NCBI GenBank assembly: GCA_003151275.1
Contig: PLXC01000189.1
Location: 1 to 64,000 of the forward strand
Length of the DNA: 64,000 bases
DNA from: Candidatus Melainabacteria bacterium
GTDB lineage: Bacteria; Cyanobacteriota; Vampirovibrionia; Obscuribacterales; Obscuribacteraceae
Direction of reading: 5' to 3'
Below are positions 10,230 to 19,334 of the stretch, in pieces; positions within the stretch are counted from its first letter, which is position 1, and each line of letters starts with the position of its first letter. The position numbers were made by a program, and so were the translations under genes. Below the pieces are notes generated by a model that saw only the letters and a program-made list of their open reading frames with translations, had not been told where the DNA came from and made no database searches.

Positions 10230-11045
10230 ATGTCATCAAACCTCGAACTTTTCATCGCCACAATTGCCCGTCTACGTGCTCCAGACGGCTGTCCTTGGGA
10301 TCTAGAACAAACACATGAGAGCCTTTCAAGGTATGTGATTGAAGAAGCATACGAAGTCCAAGAAGCCATTCACAGCGGCGAGCCGGCGAAGTTGCAGGAG
10401 GAGCTTGGCGACCTACTCTTGCAGGTTGTGCTGCACGCTCAGGTGGCTAAAGACGCCGGCGAATTTGATATTGAAGATGTTGCAAAAGGAATCAATGACA
10501 AGATGATTCGCCGCCATCCTCACGTCTTTGGAGATAAGAAACTAGATAATTCCAAGGAAGTCGTCGGGCAGTGGGAAGAGATCAAGAAAAAGGAAAAAGC
10601 CGAAACTGGCAATCAGTCAGCCATTGACGGGGTACCGACCGCCATGCCGGCCCTGCTGCAAGCTTTGAAAATATCTGAAAAGGCTGTCAATCAGGGCTTT
10701 GAGTGGGAAAATGAAGGGCAGGTTTGGGAAAAACTGGAGAGCGAAATCATTGAGTTGAAGGAAGCCATATCCAATCCGGATATGGAGAAGCCTGAAAAAC
10801 GGATTGCTGCGCAACGAGAAATCGACCTAGAAATGGGCGATGTCTTGTTTACGCTAGTGAACATAGGGCGTTGGCATGGGCTCAATCCGGAGGAGTCACT
10901 GATAATGGCTATGGAGAAGTTCAAACAACGCTTCCGCAAAATGGAAGAGATATCAGCAGTGCCTTTAAAATCGCTGACTGCAAAACAATTAGATGACTTG
11001 TGGAATAGCGCCAAAGCAAATCTAAAACAGGAAATCGCGAAATAA
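10230..11045 (+). CDS. mazG: Nucleoside triphosphate pyrophosphohydrolase MazG
   Basis: 271 residues from the ATG at 10230, which is preceded by AAAAGG; the open frame extends 38 codons further upstream but that part is not MazG-like. MazG hydrolyses (d)NTPs to NMPs and pyrophosphate, cleaning the nucleotide pool and lowering ppGpp stress signalling. Two MazG domains are seen. The first has CPWDLEQTHESL and the metal-binding EEAYE...EELGDLLLQ pattern; the second has GFEWENEGQVWEKLESEI and EMGDVLFTLVN. It is divergent from ugd and followed by the dispersed palindrome at 11052 and a secreted-protein gene. Confidence 0.93.
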   Translation: MSSNLELFIATIARLRAPDGCPWDLEQTHESLSRYVIEEAYEVQEAIHSGEPAKLQEELGDLLLQVVLHAQVAKDAGEFDIEDVAKGINDKMIRRHPHVFGDKKLDNSKEVVGQWEEIKKKEKAETGNQSAIDGVPTAMPALLQALKISEKAVNQGFEWENEGQVWEKLESEIIELKEAISNPDMEKPEKRIAAQREIDLEMGDVLFTLVNIGRWHGLNPEESLIMAMEKFKQRFRKMEEISAVPLKSLTAKQLDDLWNSAKANLKQEIAK

Positions 11046-11051
11046 GAATCT

Positions 11052-11067
11052 CACTATATGTGGTGCA
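11052..11067. repeat. Dispersed 16-base palindrome, copy 2 (reverse orientation)
   Basis: CACTATATGTGGTGCA; its complement, GCACCACATATAGTG, matches the family consensus. It begins 7 bases after the mazG stop and ends 3 bases before the ATG at 11071, so it covers the place where the ribosome-binding site of the next gene would be. A second, oppositely oriented copy lies just after that gene. Confidence 0.6.
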
Positions 11068-11070
11068 TTC

Positions 11071-11826
11071 ATGGATGCTGCAAATAAAACGATTCGCAAA
11101 GTTTTCAGACACGTGTTCGTACTCTTTGCCTGTCTACCAATAACCTGGAACCTGGCTGTACACGCCGAAGACGGTTTTCGCCTGCGGCAACTTTCTTGCA
11201 CGACAGGCACGCATTACGTTCTGGTCAGTCGGAATTTTTTCAAAGTTGAGCTGCCAAATTCGTCCCTGATAATTACCAGTACAGCGCCCAAATGGAACGT
11301 GCTTACTTACAACACGAGAAGTAAACTCTATTGTGAAACCCCCTTGAAAGATTTCAAGGCCAGCTACATCAACAACACAACGCAAATCCAATTAACTGAA
11401 TTGGCAATGCTTCAAGAAATTGCAGCTAAGCAAAGAGCGCGTAAGATCGGTGGCAATGATTACATCGAGTATCCACTGATGATAGATCAAGATCAGACAT
11501 GGCCCGCATTTGCCGGTGCTAAAGGCGCCAGACTAGTGGTGCTAGCGGACCCGCACTTGCCGAAAGCGGCGGGCAAAATCTTGAAGAGAATTTGCGGACT
11601 CAATTCGATAAAAACGGACCAAGTGCCTATTAAAGTTGAGGTTTTGACAAAAGACGGAACGGTTTCAAGGTATCTTAGAACCATTGCAGGAAGCCACATC
11701 GCGCACGTTGAGACAGAAGTTACGCCGAAGGGATACACGAGAGTCGCAAAAGAATTTGACGTAATTCGAGATAAACAAATGCAATCGGACATAAAAGAAA
11801 TTCTTGACGCTTCAGACCACAAGTAA
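11071..11826 (+). CDS. Exported protein of unknown function
   Basis: 251 residues. Residues 1-32 form a signal peptide (basic KTIRKVFRH then hydrophobic VFVLFACLPITWNLAVHA). The mature protein is basic and mixed alpha/beta with two cysteine-containing segments (SCTTGTH, ICGLNS). No motif is recognised. No clear ribosome-binding site precedes the ATG, since the palindrome at 11052-11067 occupies that position. The gene is flanked on both sides by inverted copies of the 16-base palindrome (11052 and 11836), which is unusual and could mark a cassette. Confidence 0.7.
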   Translation: MDAANKTIRKVFRHVFVLFACLPITWNLAVHAEDGFRLRQLSCTTGTHYVLVSRNFFKVELPNSSLIITSTAPKWNVLTYNTRSKLYCETPLKDFKASYINNTTQIQLTELAMLQEIAAKQRARKIGGNDYIEYPLMIDQDQTWPAFAGAKGARLVVLADPHLPKAAGKILKRICGLNSIKTDQVPIKVEVLTKDGTVSRYLRTIAGSHIAHVETEVTPKGYTRVAKEFDVIRDKQMQSDIKEILDASDHK

Positions 11827-11835
11827 ATTGAGGAC

Positions 11836-11851
11836 GCACCACATTTAGTGA
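11836..11851. repeat. Dispersed 16-base palindrome, copy 3
   Basis: GCACCACATTTAGTGA, ten bases after the stop of the exported-protein gene and in the opposite orientation to copy 2. One position differs from copy 4 at 28638 in the central part. Confidence 0.6.
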
Positions 11852-12226
11852 GTTGGAAATTTACGCTAGCGGTGAAATTTTCGCAACGGATCGAGAACTG
11901 TTTATGGGGTACGGGATATCTCCCTCTCTTTTTTTATCAGTTAATATGTTAAGCAAGAATCGCAGATTTGACCGATGCTGAAAAGTCTTTCTTATCGGCT
12001 GTTATCGGAAACGTCAAAGCCTGGAGACGCTGATGTAATATAGCTTTACATTAGTGTGGAAGTCCAGTTTGGGGGAGTGGTCCTGCTTTTAATGTGGCTC
12101 AATTTTTTGAGCACTCGCATCCAGAAACTGCGGATTGTTTTCTGTCTTAGAATCGTATTCGGACTTAGAGTTTGAGTCGTAGCGAGCTTAGAGTTCGATA
12201 CCAGGAAACCTTGAGCTAGCCTAAAA
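11852..12226. other. Intergenic region with one hairpin
   Basis: No credible gene in 375 bases between convergent genes. A hairpin is visible: CTGATGTAA at 12030-12038 pairs with TTACATTAG at 12046-12054 (nine pairs, one G-U, seven-base loop). It is not followed by a T run, so it is not a classical terminator. It could be a small RNA or the 3' end structure of the flanking transcripts. Confidence 0.4.
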
Positions 12227-13081
12227 CTAGATTGGACGAGTGATTGCAGCAGTGGTGCCGTTGCGATCTTTAGGGTCTTTGTCCTTCTTTGCGACCTTGA
12301 GCGGAATGTTATTATCCAAACTCAAGTCGATGTATTCCAGGCGCCCTTTCATTGGCTGAACGGCGGCGAGAACAGAGGTCAATCGTCCCAGTCTGCGAGT
12401 CAACGTATTGTCGGCGGTTCCGAGCTTGAGATGCAAGTCACCATTTTGCACACGTATGTTGTTCGTCTCTCTGAGATCGACAAATTGCACAGGCTCCCCG
12501 GTTTGCTCGGAAATGAAGTCCACCCAATTCGCCCACTGCACCACATTTGTATGGGCAAGTTTAAAGTTGGATTTGCCGTAAATAACGAGGGGCGGTTGAG
12601 TGATAGTGGGAAAATCTTTGATTGGAATTATTCTGCCTGATTGAGCGATCACGCTTTCAGGGGGAGAGTCTGGACCCGGCGAAAAACTGGCCCAAGGAAA
12701 CTCTTCAAGCACTTCTACAACAATTCGCGGATGAGGCAACGCATAGCGCCGAACAAAAGCATGTTTCACAACTTTCAACGCCACCACTTGTTTTTCGAGT
12801 TGGCGTGGATTCAATCTGTAGAGCGGAGTGCCACCAACATTGCTAATCGAATTGCGAACTTGTTCAAGCGTAGCAACTTGATTGCCATGCACAACTATAT
12901 CTTCCGGGCCATTGCCCAAGGTCCACGGCAGTTTTGTGAAGCCGCTCCATCCTAGAACCAGCAGTCCGCACAACACCATGTAACGCACGATTTGGCGGCG
13001 AAATCGCGCCCGCCGAGCCACTTTCTTGCGCTGACGGCGACTTCGGATCCACTCTTTTCTAGTTTCTACCGGAACGGTCAC
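12227..13081 (-). CDS. ftsQ: Cell division protein FtsQ/DivIB
   Basis: 284 residues. A very basic cytoplasmic tail (SRRQRKKVARRARFRRQ) leads into one transmembrane helix at about 33-48, then a POTRA domain beginning VHGNQVATLEQVRNSI with the typical LYRLNPRQLEKQV and ALPHPRIVVEVLEEFPWA segments, and a beta-rich C-terminal domain. FtsQ joins FtsB/FtsL in the division complex and helps control septal peptidoglycan synthesis by FtsW/FtsI. Its start overlaps the dapF stop by four bases (ATGA type), so the two are co-translated. ftsL-like and ftsI lie divergently about 3 kb away. Sequence is weakly conserved, but domain order is clear. Confidence 0.85.
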   Translation of the reverse strand: MTVPVETRKEWIRSRRQRKKVARRARFRRQIVRYMVLCGLLVLGWSGFTKLPWTLGNGPEDIVVHGNQVATLEQVRNSISNVGGTPLYRLNPRQLEKQVVALKVVKHAFVRRYALPHPRIVVEVLEEFPWASFSPGPDSPPESVIAQSGRIIPIKDFPTITQPPLVIYGKSNFKLAHTNVVQWANWVDFISEQTGEPVQFVDLRETNNIRVQNGDLHLKLGTADNTLTRRLGRLTSVLAAVQPMKGRLEYIDLSLDNNIPLKVAKKDKDPKDRNGTTAAITRPI

Positions 13082-14136
13082 AAGCAGGTGGCCTCCGTCT
13101 GTCGACGAATCATAACATCATCACTCAAAGTGGACAGTTCAAAGTTACCAGAAAATGACTCGTTTGCAGGTCCCGACAAGCGAACACAATTGTCATCTTC
13201 TGACCACTCGACTTCAAGGGCACCACCAAGTAAATGGACAGTCACTTTTCGTCCCAATTTTTTCTCAAGCACGCCGGCCACTACGGTCGCAGCAGCACCG
13301 GTGGCGCAAGCTAAAGTGGCTCCGCAACCGCGTTCCCACACATATACGCGCACTCTGTTTTCGGACTCGATCAAACCGAACTCTACATTGACGCCTTCTG
13401 GAAATATATCTAGTGCTTGTATTTTAGGAGCAAGAGCAGCGTAGTTCGAGGGAAAACGGGCTGCCGGATCATCGCTCTCAGTCGGTCCCAACAATTTCGC
13501 GGAAGGTTTCAAATCGAAGATAACACAATGTGGATTGCCCATGTTTACACATGTGGCTTTTAGATCCGAGACGCTGATTGGAAGCTTGATGAACTTGCCA
13601 GATTTGGCTTTAACAGGAATCTGCTTTGACTCCAAAACTGGTTGTCCCAAATTGATTGTGATCTCGTTAGCGTTCTTATATATGATTTCGCTTTTTCCGC
13701 AGGCAGTGGCAATATTGAACTTTGTGTCATATATGCCTAAGTGATTACGCGCCCATAGTGCTGCGCAGCGCAGTCCATTGCCGCACATATCGGCGTTTGA
13801 ACCGTCTCCGTTTATATATATCCAGCCAAGATCAGACTGAGAAACATCCGGATATGTGAGCATTGCGCGCAGCTCTGGCTGCTCGCGAAAGTCAATCATC
13901 AAAATCAATCCATCAGCGCCGATGCCGAAGCGTCGATCACAAATTGCTTTGGCAAAATGGCTCCGCCGTTTTTGCCAGTTGCTGAGCAGCTCTTTACCAG
14001 CATCCGTTGCTGCAAGGGTGCGCGTTCCGATAACGACAAAGTCGTTTCCTAGTCCTTGCATTTTCGTAAACGGAACCAAAACTTTTACCGGTCGCCAAAT
14101 TTCGCCGAATTGATTATAACGTTTTGAGCTTGACAT
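13078..14136 (-). CDS. dapF: Diaminopimelate epimerase
   Basis: 352 residues, somewhat longer than the common ~280 because of an N-terminal extension of about 25 residues and internal loops. It converts LL- to meso-diaminopimelate for lysine and peptidoglycan synthesis. The family start FTKMQGLGNDFVV is at ~23-35. Both catalytic cysteines are present, in ADMCGNGLRC and GCGATLACATGAAA. Downstream ftsQ overlaps by four bases. Linking a cell-wall precursor enzyme with ftsQ in one operon makes functional sense. The ATG at 14136 may not be the true start; a later one would remove the extension. Confidence 0.93.
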   Translation of the reverse strand: MSSSKRYNQFGEIWRPVKVLVPFTKMQGLGNDFVVIGTRTLAATDAGKELLSNWQKRRSHFAKAICDRRFGIGADGLILMIDFREQPELRAMLTYPDVSQSDLGWIYINGDGSNADMCGNGLRCAALWARNHLGIYDTKFNIATACGKSEIIYKNANEITINLGQPVLESKQIPVKAKSGKFIKLPISVSDLKATCVNMGNPHCVIFDLKPSAKLLGPTESDDPAARFPSNYAALAPKIQALDIFPEGVNVEFGLIESENRVRVYVWERGCGATLACATGAAATVVAGVLEKKLGRKVTVHLLGGALEVEWSEDDNCVRLSGPANESFSGNFELSTLSDDVMIRRQTEATCL

Positions 14137-14257
14137 GATGCAATCATGCGAACAGTCTCACATTCAGGATTTTTTGTATTTGCGACGCATATACTTATCG
14201 AGCCAGGGCGCGCATCCGCTAGAATAGCGGCGGTCAATATTTAGTAACCAAAAAGCA

Positions 14258-15103
14258 ATGCGTATATATTTATCGGTCGACTTAGAAGGTGTCAATGGTG
14301 TGCAGCACTCTAGCCAAACGCAGCCTGGTGAGCCAGGCTACGAAAGAGCAGTAACGCTCATGCATCGCGAAACCAACGCCGTAATCGAAGGATTGCGCAA
14401 AGGTGGCGCCACAACAGTGTTAGTTAACGACTCACATTTCGATATGCGTAACTTAAGAATTGAACAACTGGCGCCCAAGACTTCTCTTATAAATGGTTGG
14501 CAAAAACCCTATTCAATGATGTCGGGTGTGCAGCATTTAGATGAGCAGAAAGTGGAGGCCGCTTGTTTTGTCGGCTACCACGCACGGGCAGGCTCGGCGC
14601 GCGGAGTTTTGAGCCACACATATCGGGCTCAGGTCTTTCTGGACGTGAAACTGAACGGGCAATCGGTGGGCGAAACAGGTCTAAACGCTGCATTGGCTGG
14701 TCATTTTGGCATTCCTATCATGCTCCTGACAGGCGATGACGTGGTCTGCGAGGAAGCTCAAGAGTTAATTGGGGCTATCAATTGCGTGCAAACGAAGAAG
14801 GCGGTCTCGCGCTATTCAGCCGAGTGCCCACCTTTTGACGAAACGTTGGCTAGCCTGCAAGCCGCCGCTGAGAAAGCGGTGAAGGACAAACGCGGCTGGA
14901 TTTTATTCAAACCGCCTAGTCCTTCCACGATGCGGATAACGATGTTTGACCCGGCGATGGCGGATGCCGCTGAGCTGCTGCCCCAAGTAAAACGCATAGA
15001 CGGGCGCCAGGTGGAGTTTTCAGACTCTGATTACAGCGTTTTATTCAAGCTCATGCTTGCCATTGGAGTTTTGGGAGCCAGCCGCAGAGACGCACACTTT
15101 TAG
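14258..15103 (+). CDS. dppA: M55 family D-aminopeptidase DppA
   Basis: 281 residues, close to the family length. M55 peptidases are zinc enzymes that release D-amino acids (D-Ala) from peptides such as those from peptidoglycan turnover. The N-terminal metal site is visible in YLSVDLEGVNGV (Asp8, Glu10), with VLVNDSHFDMRNL, the histidine-bearing FVGYHARAGS and GVLSHTYRAQV, and LLTGDD further on. It is divergent from dapF-ftsQ, with the gap at 14137-14257 holding both promoters. Placement beside peptidoglycan genes fits a role in recycling. It ends in a hairpin that overlaps the stop codon region. Confidence 0.9.
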   Translation: MRIYLSVDLEGVNGVQHSSQTQPGEPGYERAVTLMHRETNAVIEGLRKGGATTVLVNDSHFDMRNLRIEQLAPKTSLINGWQKPYSMMSGVQHLDEQKVEAACFVGYHARAGSARGVLSHTYRAQVFLDVKLNGQSVGETGLNAALAGHFGIPIMLLTGDDVVCEEAQELIGAINCVQTKKAVSRYSAECPPFDETLASLQAAAEKAVKDKRGWILFKPPSPSTMRITMFDPAMADAAELLPQVKRIDGRQVEFSDSDYSVLFKLMLAIGVLGASRRDAHF

Positions 15104-15126
15104 AAGCTGGCTGCTGGCTGTTTTTC
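15077..15126 (+). terminator. Rho-independent terminator of dppA
   Basis: AGCCAGC at 15076-15082 can pair with GCTGGC at 15106-15111 or with GCTGGCT at 15113-15119, followed by TTTTTCTTC from 15121. The 5' arm lies inside the last codons of dppA. The two alternative 3' arms are a duplicated GCTGGCT. Confidence 0.6.
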
Positions 15127-15303
15127 TTCAAATATTAAATTTGTTAATTTTGGCTGTTTAGGCGAAAGTTCGTACCGTTTCCCGGGTATTTAAATCTTGT
15201 AGGGAAATATACAAGCGCTTCCAGCCGGGACCTCATCGGCAAAAGTGCCTGTTTCTCGCGACTTGAATTCGGCAGAGTCTCACTCACTTTCAGGCGAGCG
15301 TCA

Positions 15304-15771
15304 ATGTTAAATCCATCGTACCAACAACTTTCTTTCCATCAGCAAATCATTTCGCTGACCCAAAATTACCCCTGTCCACGATGCACATGTGGCAGCCTCG
15401 AGCCATTTGGCTTGACTGAAACATTCAAATGCAATAGCTGCGAGCGCGCTTATGTGCCGTTGAGAGGTGGTCGCCTCCTTTACCCGGCCAACAGCATGGG
15501 CATCAAAATAGCACCAACATTCTGGTGGGACGGTTTGCGCTGGCACTGGGCAGGCACAACTGCTACCAGCCGCCAACTTAGTTCAATCGTCGCTCTGTTC
15601 CTAATGCCATTAGTTGCTTTGAATGTTGCTCTTTACATGAATATCGGAGCAGGAATGCTACCTGAATGGTGCAGCCCAGTTCTATTGACAGCAGTAATGG
15701 GATTGCTGACTATCCAAATGATATATTTCATGTGCTGGGACTTTGATTTTCTGACTAAACGGAAAGCGTAA
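15304..15771 (+). CDS. Zinc-ribbon membrane protein, unknown function
   Basis: 155 residues, ATG at 15304. The N-terminal half has a four-cysteine zinc-ribbon pattern, CPRCTCGS and CNSCERAY, about residues 24-51. After a Trp-rich stretch (WWDGLRWHWAG) come two membrane helices at about 92-112 and 122-145, and a basic end. It sits eight bases before rsmH and probably is the first gene of the rsmH-ftsL-ftsI-murJ unit, where mraZ would be in many bacteria; it is not MraZ. Function unknown. Confidence 0.7.
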   Translation: MLNPSYQQLSFHQQIISLTQNYPCPRCTCGSLEPFGLTETFKCNSCERAYVPLRGGRLLYPANSMGIKIAPTFWWDGLRWHWAGTTATSRQLSSIVALFLMPLVALNVALYMNIGAGMLPEWCSPVLLTAVMGLLTIQMIYFMCWDFDFLTKRKA

Positions 15772-15778
15772 AAAATTC

Positions 15779-16765
15779 GTGACTACAGAACAATCCGGCT
15801 CGGCCAATTCAGGCCAGGCCGGATTGGTGCATGTACCGGTGTTATTAGACGAGGCTCTTGAGCTGCTTGACTTGCAGCCAGGTAAGCTTTACGTGGATGC
15901 GACCGCAGGAGCTGGTGGACACCTCTTGCGCATTGAGCAGAAACTCTCTTCAAGTGGTGGACAACATCCATCACTAATTGGTATCGATCGAGATGAGCAG
16001 TCTCTAAGAACGCTGGCAACCAAGGTGGGAGCCAGTGTCAGCCTAATTCATGCCAACTACGAAGATATAAGATCAGCCCTTTCTCAATATGGTATCAACA
16101 CCATATCTGGTGGCATCATTGCCGACCTAGGCGTATCATCGATGCAACTTGACGATCCCGATCGGGGCTTCAGTTTTCTGCGCAACGGCCCGTTGGATAT
16201 GCGAATGGATTCATCACAACGCGTTACGGCAGCGCAGTTAATCAATAACTTATCCGAGTTCGATTTAGCCGAGATTATTTTTAGATACGGCGAAGAACGG
16301 CATAGCAGGCTGATCGCTCGCAACATCGTCAAAGCAAGGCCGTTGCAAACAACATTGGAACTAGCAGAAATAGTGCGTCGCAGCTTGCCGCGCCCTAAAA
16401 ATAAAGGCACCGCGCGTGACACTTCACATCCGGCAACAAGAACTTTTCAAGCCATCAGAATTGCCGTCAATACTGAGCTCGCGAGCCTTGAGAAATTTTT
16501 AAAAGAAGCAATAGATCTCTTAGAACCGGGTGCGAAAATTGTTGTCATCACCTTTCACAGTCTTGAAGATCGGCTTGTTAAGCAGATTTTTAAGCGTGCT
16601 TCGATCGAGTGCGTATGCCCGCCCAGACAGCCAGTTTGCACGTGTAATCACAAACGTGAGCTGCTGATAATAACTCGCAAACCCGTTGTCGCTGAGGAAA
16701 AAGAAGTACTTGCCAATATACGTAGCCGAAGTGCTAAACTGAGGGCGGGAGAAAAGTTAGGTTAG
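15779..16765 (+). CDS. rsmH: 16S rRNA (cytosine-1402-N4) methyltransferase RsmH
   Basis: 328 residues, GTG start at 15779 (next in-frame starts would cut into the HVPVLLDEAL motif). RsmH (MraW) methylates N4 of C1402 in 16S rRNA with SAM. Visible: HVPVLLDEAL, SAM motif VDATAGAGGH, IGIDRDEQSL, the D-rich ILADLGVSSMQLD-like segment (IIADLGVSS), DPDRGFSF, PLDMRMD and ITFHSLEDRLVK near the end. It opens the division gene cluster as in most bacteria. Nine bases separate it from the next gene. Confidence 0.96.
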   Translation: MTTEQSGSANSGQAGLVHVPVLLDEALELLDLQPGKLYVDATAGAGGHLLRIEQKLSSSGGQHPSLIGIDRDEQSLRTLATKVGASVSLIHANYEDIRSALSQYGINTISGGIIADLGVSSMQLDDPDRGFSFLRNGPLDMRMDSSQRVTAAQLINNLSEFDLAEIIFRYGEERHSRLIARNIVKARPLQTTLELAEIVRRSLPRPKNKGTARDTSHPATRTFQAIRIAVNTELASLEKFLKEAIDLLEPGAKIVVITFHSLEDRLVKQIFKRASIECVCPPRQPVCTCNHKRELLIITRKPVVAEEKEVLANIRSRSAKLRAGEKLG

Positions 16766-16773
16766 GAGTATAT

Positions 16774-17373
16774 ATGCCCAGCACTCTTTCAATTCGCCGA
16801 ATAAGAGAAGAGGACATCGAGAGCTACGCAAGCGGATCTGTGTTTCCATCAGATTCCAACGTCAGCCTGCCCAACTTCAACCGCAGCAGTCAAAAGGTGG
16901 CTGAGCGTCCGGTGGTCAAACATGGACGAACAAACGCACCGACTGCCAAAGCCCCGAAGTTCAATCCCAGTGCACATTTTCAAGTGCAACCGGCAAGACC
17001 GACCTTAGTACCATCCGCGGTTCCCTCACGACAAAATCGTCGCGCTCCATTGGTGGTGCGTGCAAATCGGGCACTACGGACAGTGCTGGTAGCTTTCTGC
17101 GGAATAGCTATTCTTGGATATGGATTGGATGTAGCTGCTTCAAACGACGTTGGACGTGCCCAAGAGCAGTCACGTCGCCTGAATGAACAGAATACGGAAC
17201 TGTCAGCCCAATTGCTCCGAGCCATCTCCTTCCAGGGGATTCAAGACAATGTGCTCGGTCGGTTTGGACTAAGAGTTCCGGAACAAGTTGTTATCGCTGC
17301 CGAAATAAAACCGCCTGCGGTGCCTTCATTCAAAGCCAGCAAGCACCACCTTCCGATAATGTCAGGCTACTAA
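16774..17373 (+). CDS. ftsL: FtsL-like division protein
   Basis: 199 residues, ATG at 16774 preceded by AGGAG. A long, basic, disordered cytoplasmic part (about 90 residues) leads to one transmembrane helix at about 105-120 and a short coiled-coil region (AQEQSRRLNEQNTELSAQLL) in the periplasm. This layout and the position between rsmH and ftsI match FtsL, which bridges FtsB/FtsQ and FtsWI. The primary sequence is too variable to prove it, so the symbol rests on topology and context. The cytoplasmic part is longer than in model bacteria (about 35 residues in E. coli). Confidence 0.7.
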   Translation: MPSTLSIRRIREEDIESYASGSVFPSDSNVSLPNFNRSSQKVAERPVVKHGRTNAPTAKAPKFNPSAHFQVQPARPTLVPSAVPSRQNRRAPLVVRANRALRTVLVAFCGIAILGYGLDVAASNDVGRAQEQSRRLNEQNTELSAQLLRAISFQGIQDNVLGRFGLRVPEQVVIAAEIKPPAVPSFKASKHHLPIMSGY

Positions 17374-17453
17374 GTCAAATCGACTTAGCCTCGACTTGAT
17401 TCTGCTGCCTTGAGCAGTGGCACCCAAAACTGTATAACGGAGGCTGTCAAAGG

Positions 17454-19319
17454 TTGGCAGGAGTTACGAGAGAGAGAGTTTCCCCAAGGCGCAATGGTCG
17501 CCCTCCTCGCAAGCCCCGGTCGCCACTCTGGCGCCTGCGTATCTGGCAAATTATTCTATTGGCCGGAATGGGAGCGATCGCCGTTCGCCTTTATTACTTG
17601 CAGATCTATAAAGGACCTGAGCTGACCAAGCGTGCTCAAGTGCAACGGCAGCAGCACAACCTGCTTGTACATCGAGGCGCTATCACCGACAGGCATGGTT
17701 TACCACTGGCAATAGATACCACCAGATATGATATCTATGTTCATCCGGATTTATTGAAGGTAGGCAGCAACGAAGCCGCTGAGACCTTTGCACGCATTAC
17801 GCATCAAGACACTCCAGAAAAATTTGCCCGCTTACAGCGGCTCCTCAAAAATCCTACTGTCGTCACTGTCGCTCGTGGTCTTGAGCGGGAATCAGTGGAT
17901 GAGTTACAAGCTTTGAACTGGGCTGGCATCGATGTGGTGCCTCGTCCATTTAGACATTATCCAGAAGGAAATTTGGCCGCGCACATCCTTGGCTATATGA
18001 ATTTCGATATGAAAGGTCAAGGCGGTGTTGAACAAGCTCAGGAGAGCCTGCTGAAAGACACTGGCAGCATCCCAAAGCCTGAGTTGGATGGTCACGGTCG
18101 CCCGATCATGCAACAGAAGGCTGAGCCGATTTGGGACATCACCCCGCCACTGGGAAGACACGTCGAACTAACAATCGACAACTATCTGCAGCATCTGGCC
18201 GAGCAAGAACTTGCGGCGATGTCGTCACACTGTCATGCGCTGAAGGGAACCGCCATCATCGAGGATCCAACCAATGGCGAGATCCTGGCCTGGGCGAACT
18301 ATCCATCATATGACCCAAACAAGTACTTCAAATATCCTTTTGAGACAACAAAGAATTGGGCGATGGTTGACGTTTATCAACCAGGATCGACCTTCAAGAT
18401 TCTGACAGTTGCATCGGGACTTTCCACCGGCGCTATCAAACCGAACAGCACGTTTTATGATGCAGGCACGCTCGCAGTAGGCAACCGTTCTGTTCATAAC
18501 CACGACGGTGGGCACGGAACTCTGGATTTGCTCCACCTGTTTATACATTCAAGCAACGTCGCTGCGGCCCAAGTGGCACTGCGAATGACACCAAAGCAAT
18601 TTCACGACAAGTTGTATGAATTCAGCGTCGGAAGAAAAACCGGGGTCGATCTTCCTGGCGAATCCGCAGGACTTTTGCTAGACGCAAAATATTGGAAGCC
18701 AATCGACCAAGCGACAACGGGATTCGGGCAAGGTGCAATGGCCACCACGCCACTGCAACTGGCCTCTGCCGTAAGCGCCGTGGCTAACGATGGCACATGG
18801 ATCCAACCGCACATTATCCGGCGCGTATACGACCCGCAAACCGGCGTAACCGAGAAATGGACTAACCCTGAAAAGCGCCAAGTTATCAGTAAAGAGACGG
18901 CGGAACTGGTTTCCAAATTGCTCGCTGATAACATTCAAATGGGAACGCAAATCGCTGGACAAGTACCAGGCTATCGAGTCGCTGGTAAAACCGGAACCGC
19001 GCAGAAAGTGGCGGTTGGTGGTCGGGGCTACATAGCAGGCGCCACGATCGCATCTTTCGTAGGTTTCCTACCGGCTGACAATCCGCAGCTAGTCTGCCTA
19101 GTTGTCATTGACTCGCCACGAAGTGAAGGCGGCTGGGGCAACACAGTAGCAGGACCAGTCTTCAATGCAATCGCGTTAGACTCCGCACGCTACCTCGGCA
19201 TACCACAAAAGCCCGAGGGTCCAGACATGAAGAAGATGAAGCCAATCGTCGCACCTTCTGTGAAATACGCCAGTGAATCCGGAGCGACCAAGGATCCAAA
19301 TCGTGTTCCACCGCACTAA
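17454..19319 (+). CDS. ftsI: Septal peptidoglycan transpeptidase FtsI (PBP3-type)
   Basis: 621 residues, TTG start at 17454 preceded by GGAGG. A basic tail, one transmembrane anchor at ~30-50, a pedestal domain (HRGAITDRHGLPLA) and a C-terminal transpeptidase domain. The active-site motifs are complete: Ser312-x-x-Lys315 (GSTFK), Ser366-Ser367-Asn368, and Lys512-Thr513-Gly514 (GKTGTAQ). It cross-links septal peptidoglycan with FtsW. It follows the ftsL-like gene and precedes murJ by 15 bases. It would be the target of beta-lactams. No C-terminal PASTA domains are present. Confidence 0.94.
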   Translation: MAGVTRERVSPRRNGRPPRKPRSPLWRLRIWQIILLAGMGAIAVRLYYLQIYKGPELTKRAQVQRQQHNLLVHRGAITDRHGLPLAIDTTRYDIYVHPDLLKVGSNEAAETFARITHQDTPEKFARLQRLLKNPTVVTVARGLERESVDELQALNWAGIDVVPRPFRHYPEGNLAAHILGYMNFDMKGQGGVEQAQESLLKDTGSIPKPELDGHGRPIMQQKAEPIWDITPPLGRHVELTIDNYLQHLAEQELAAMSSHCHALKGTAIIEDPTNGEILAWANYPSYDPNKYFKYPFETTKNWAMVDVYQPGSTFKILTVASGLSTGAIKPNSTFYDAGTLAVGNRSVHNHDGGHGTLDLLHLFIHSSNVAAAQVALRMTPKQFHDKLYEFSVGRKTGVDLPGESAGLLLDAKYWKPIDQATTGFGQGAMATTPLQLASAVSAVANDGTWIQPHIIRRVYDPQTGVTEKWTNPEKRQVISKETAELVSKLLADNIQMGTQIAGQVPGYRVAGKTGTAQKVAVGGRGYIAGATIASFVGFLPADNPQLVCLVVIDSPRSEGGWGNTVAGPVFNAIALDSARYLGIPQKPEGPDMKKMKPIVAPSVKYASESGATKDPNRVPPH

Positions 19320-19334
19320 CGCTGGGAGCGCCGA

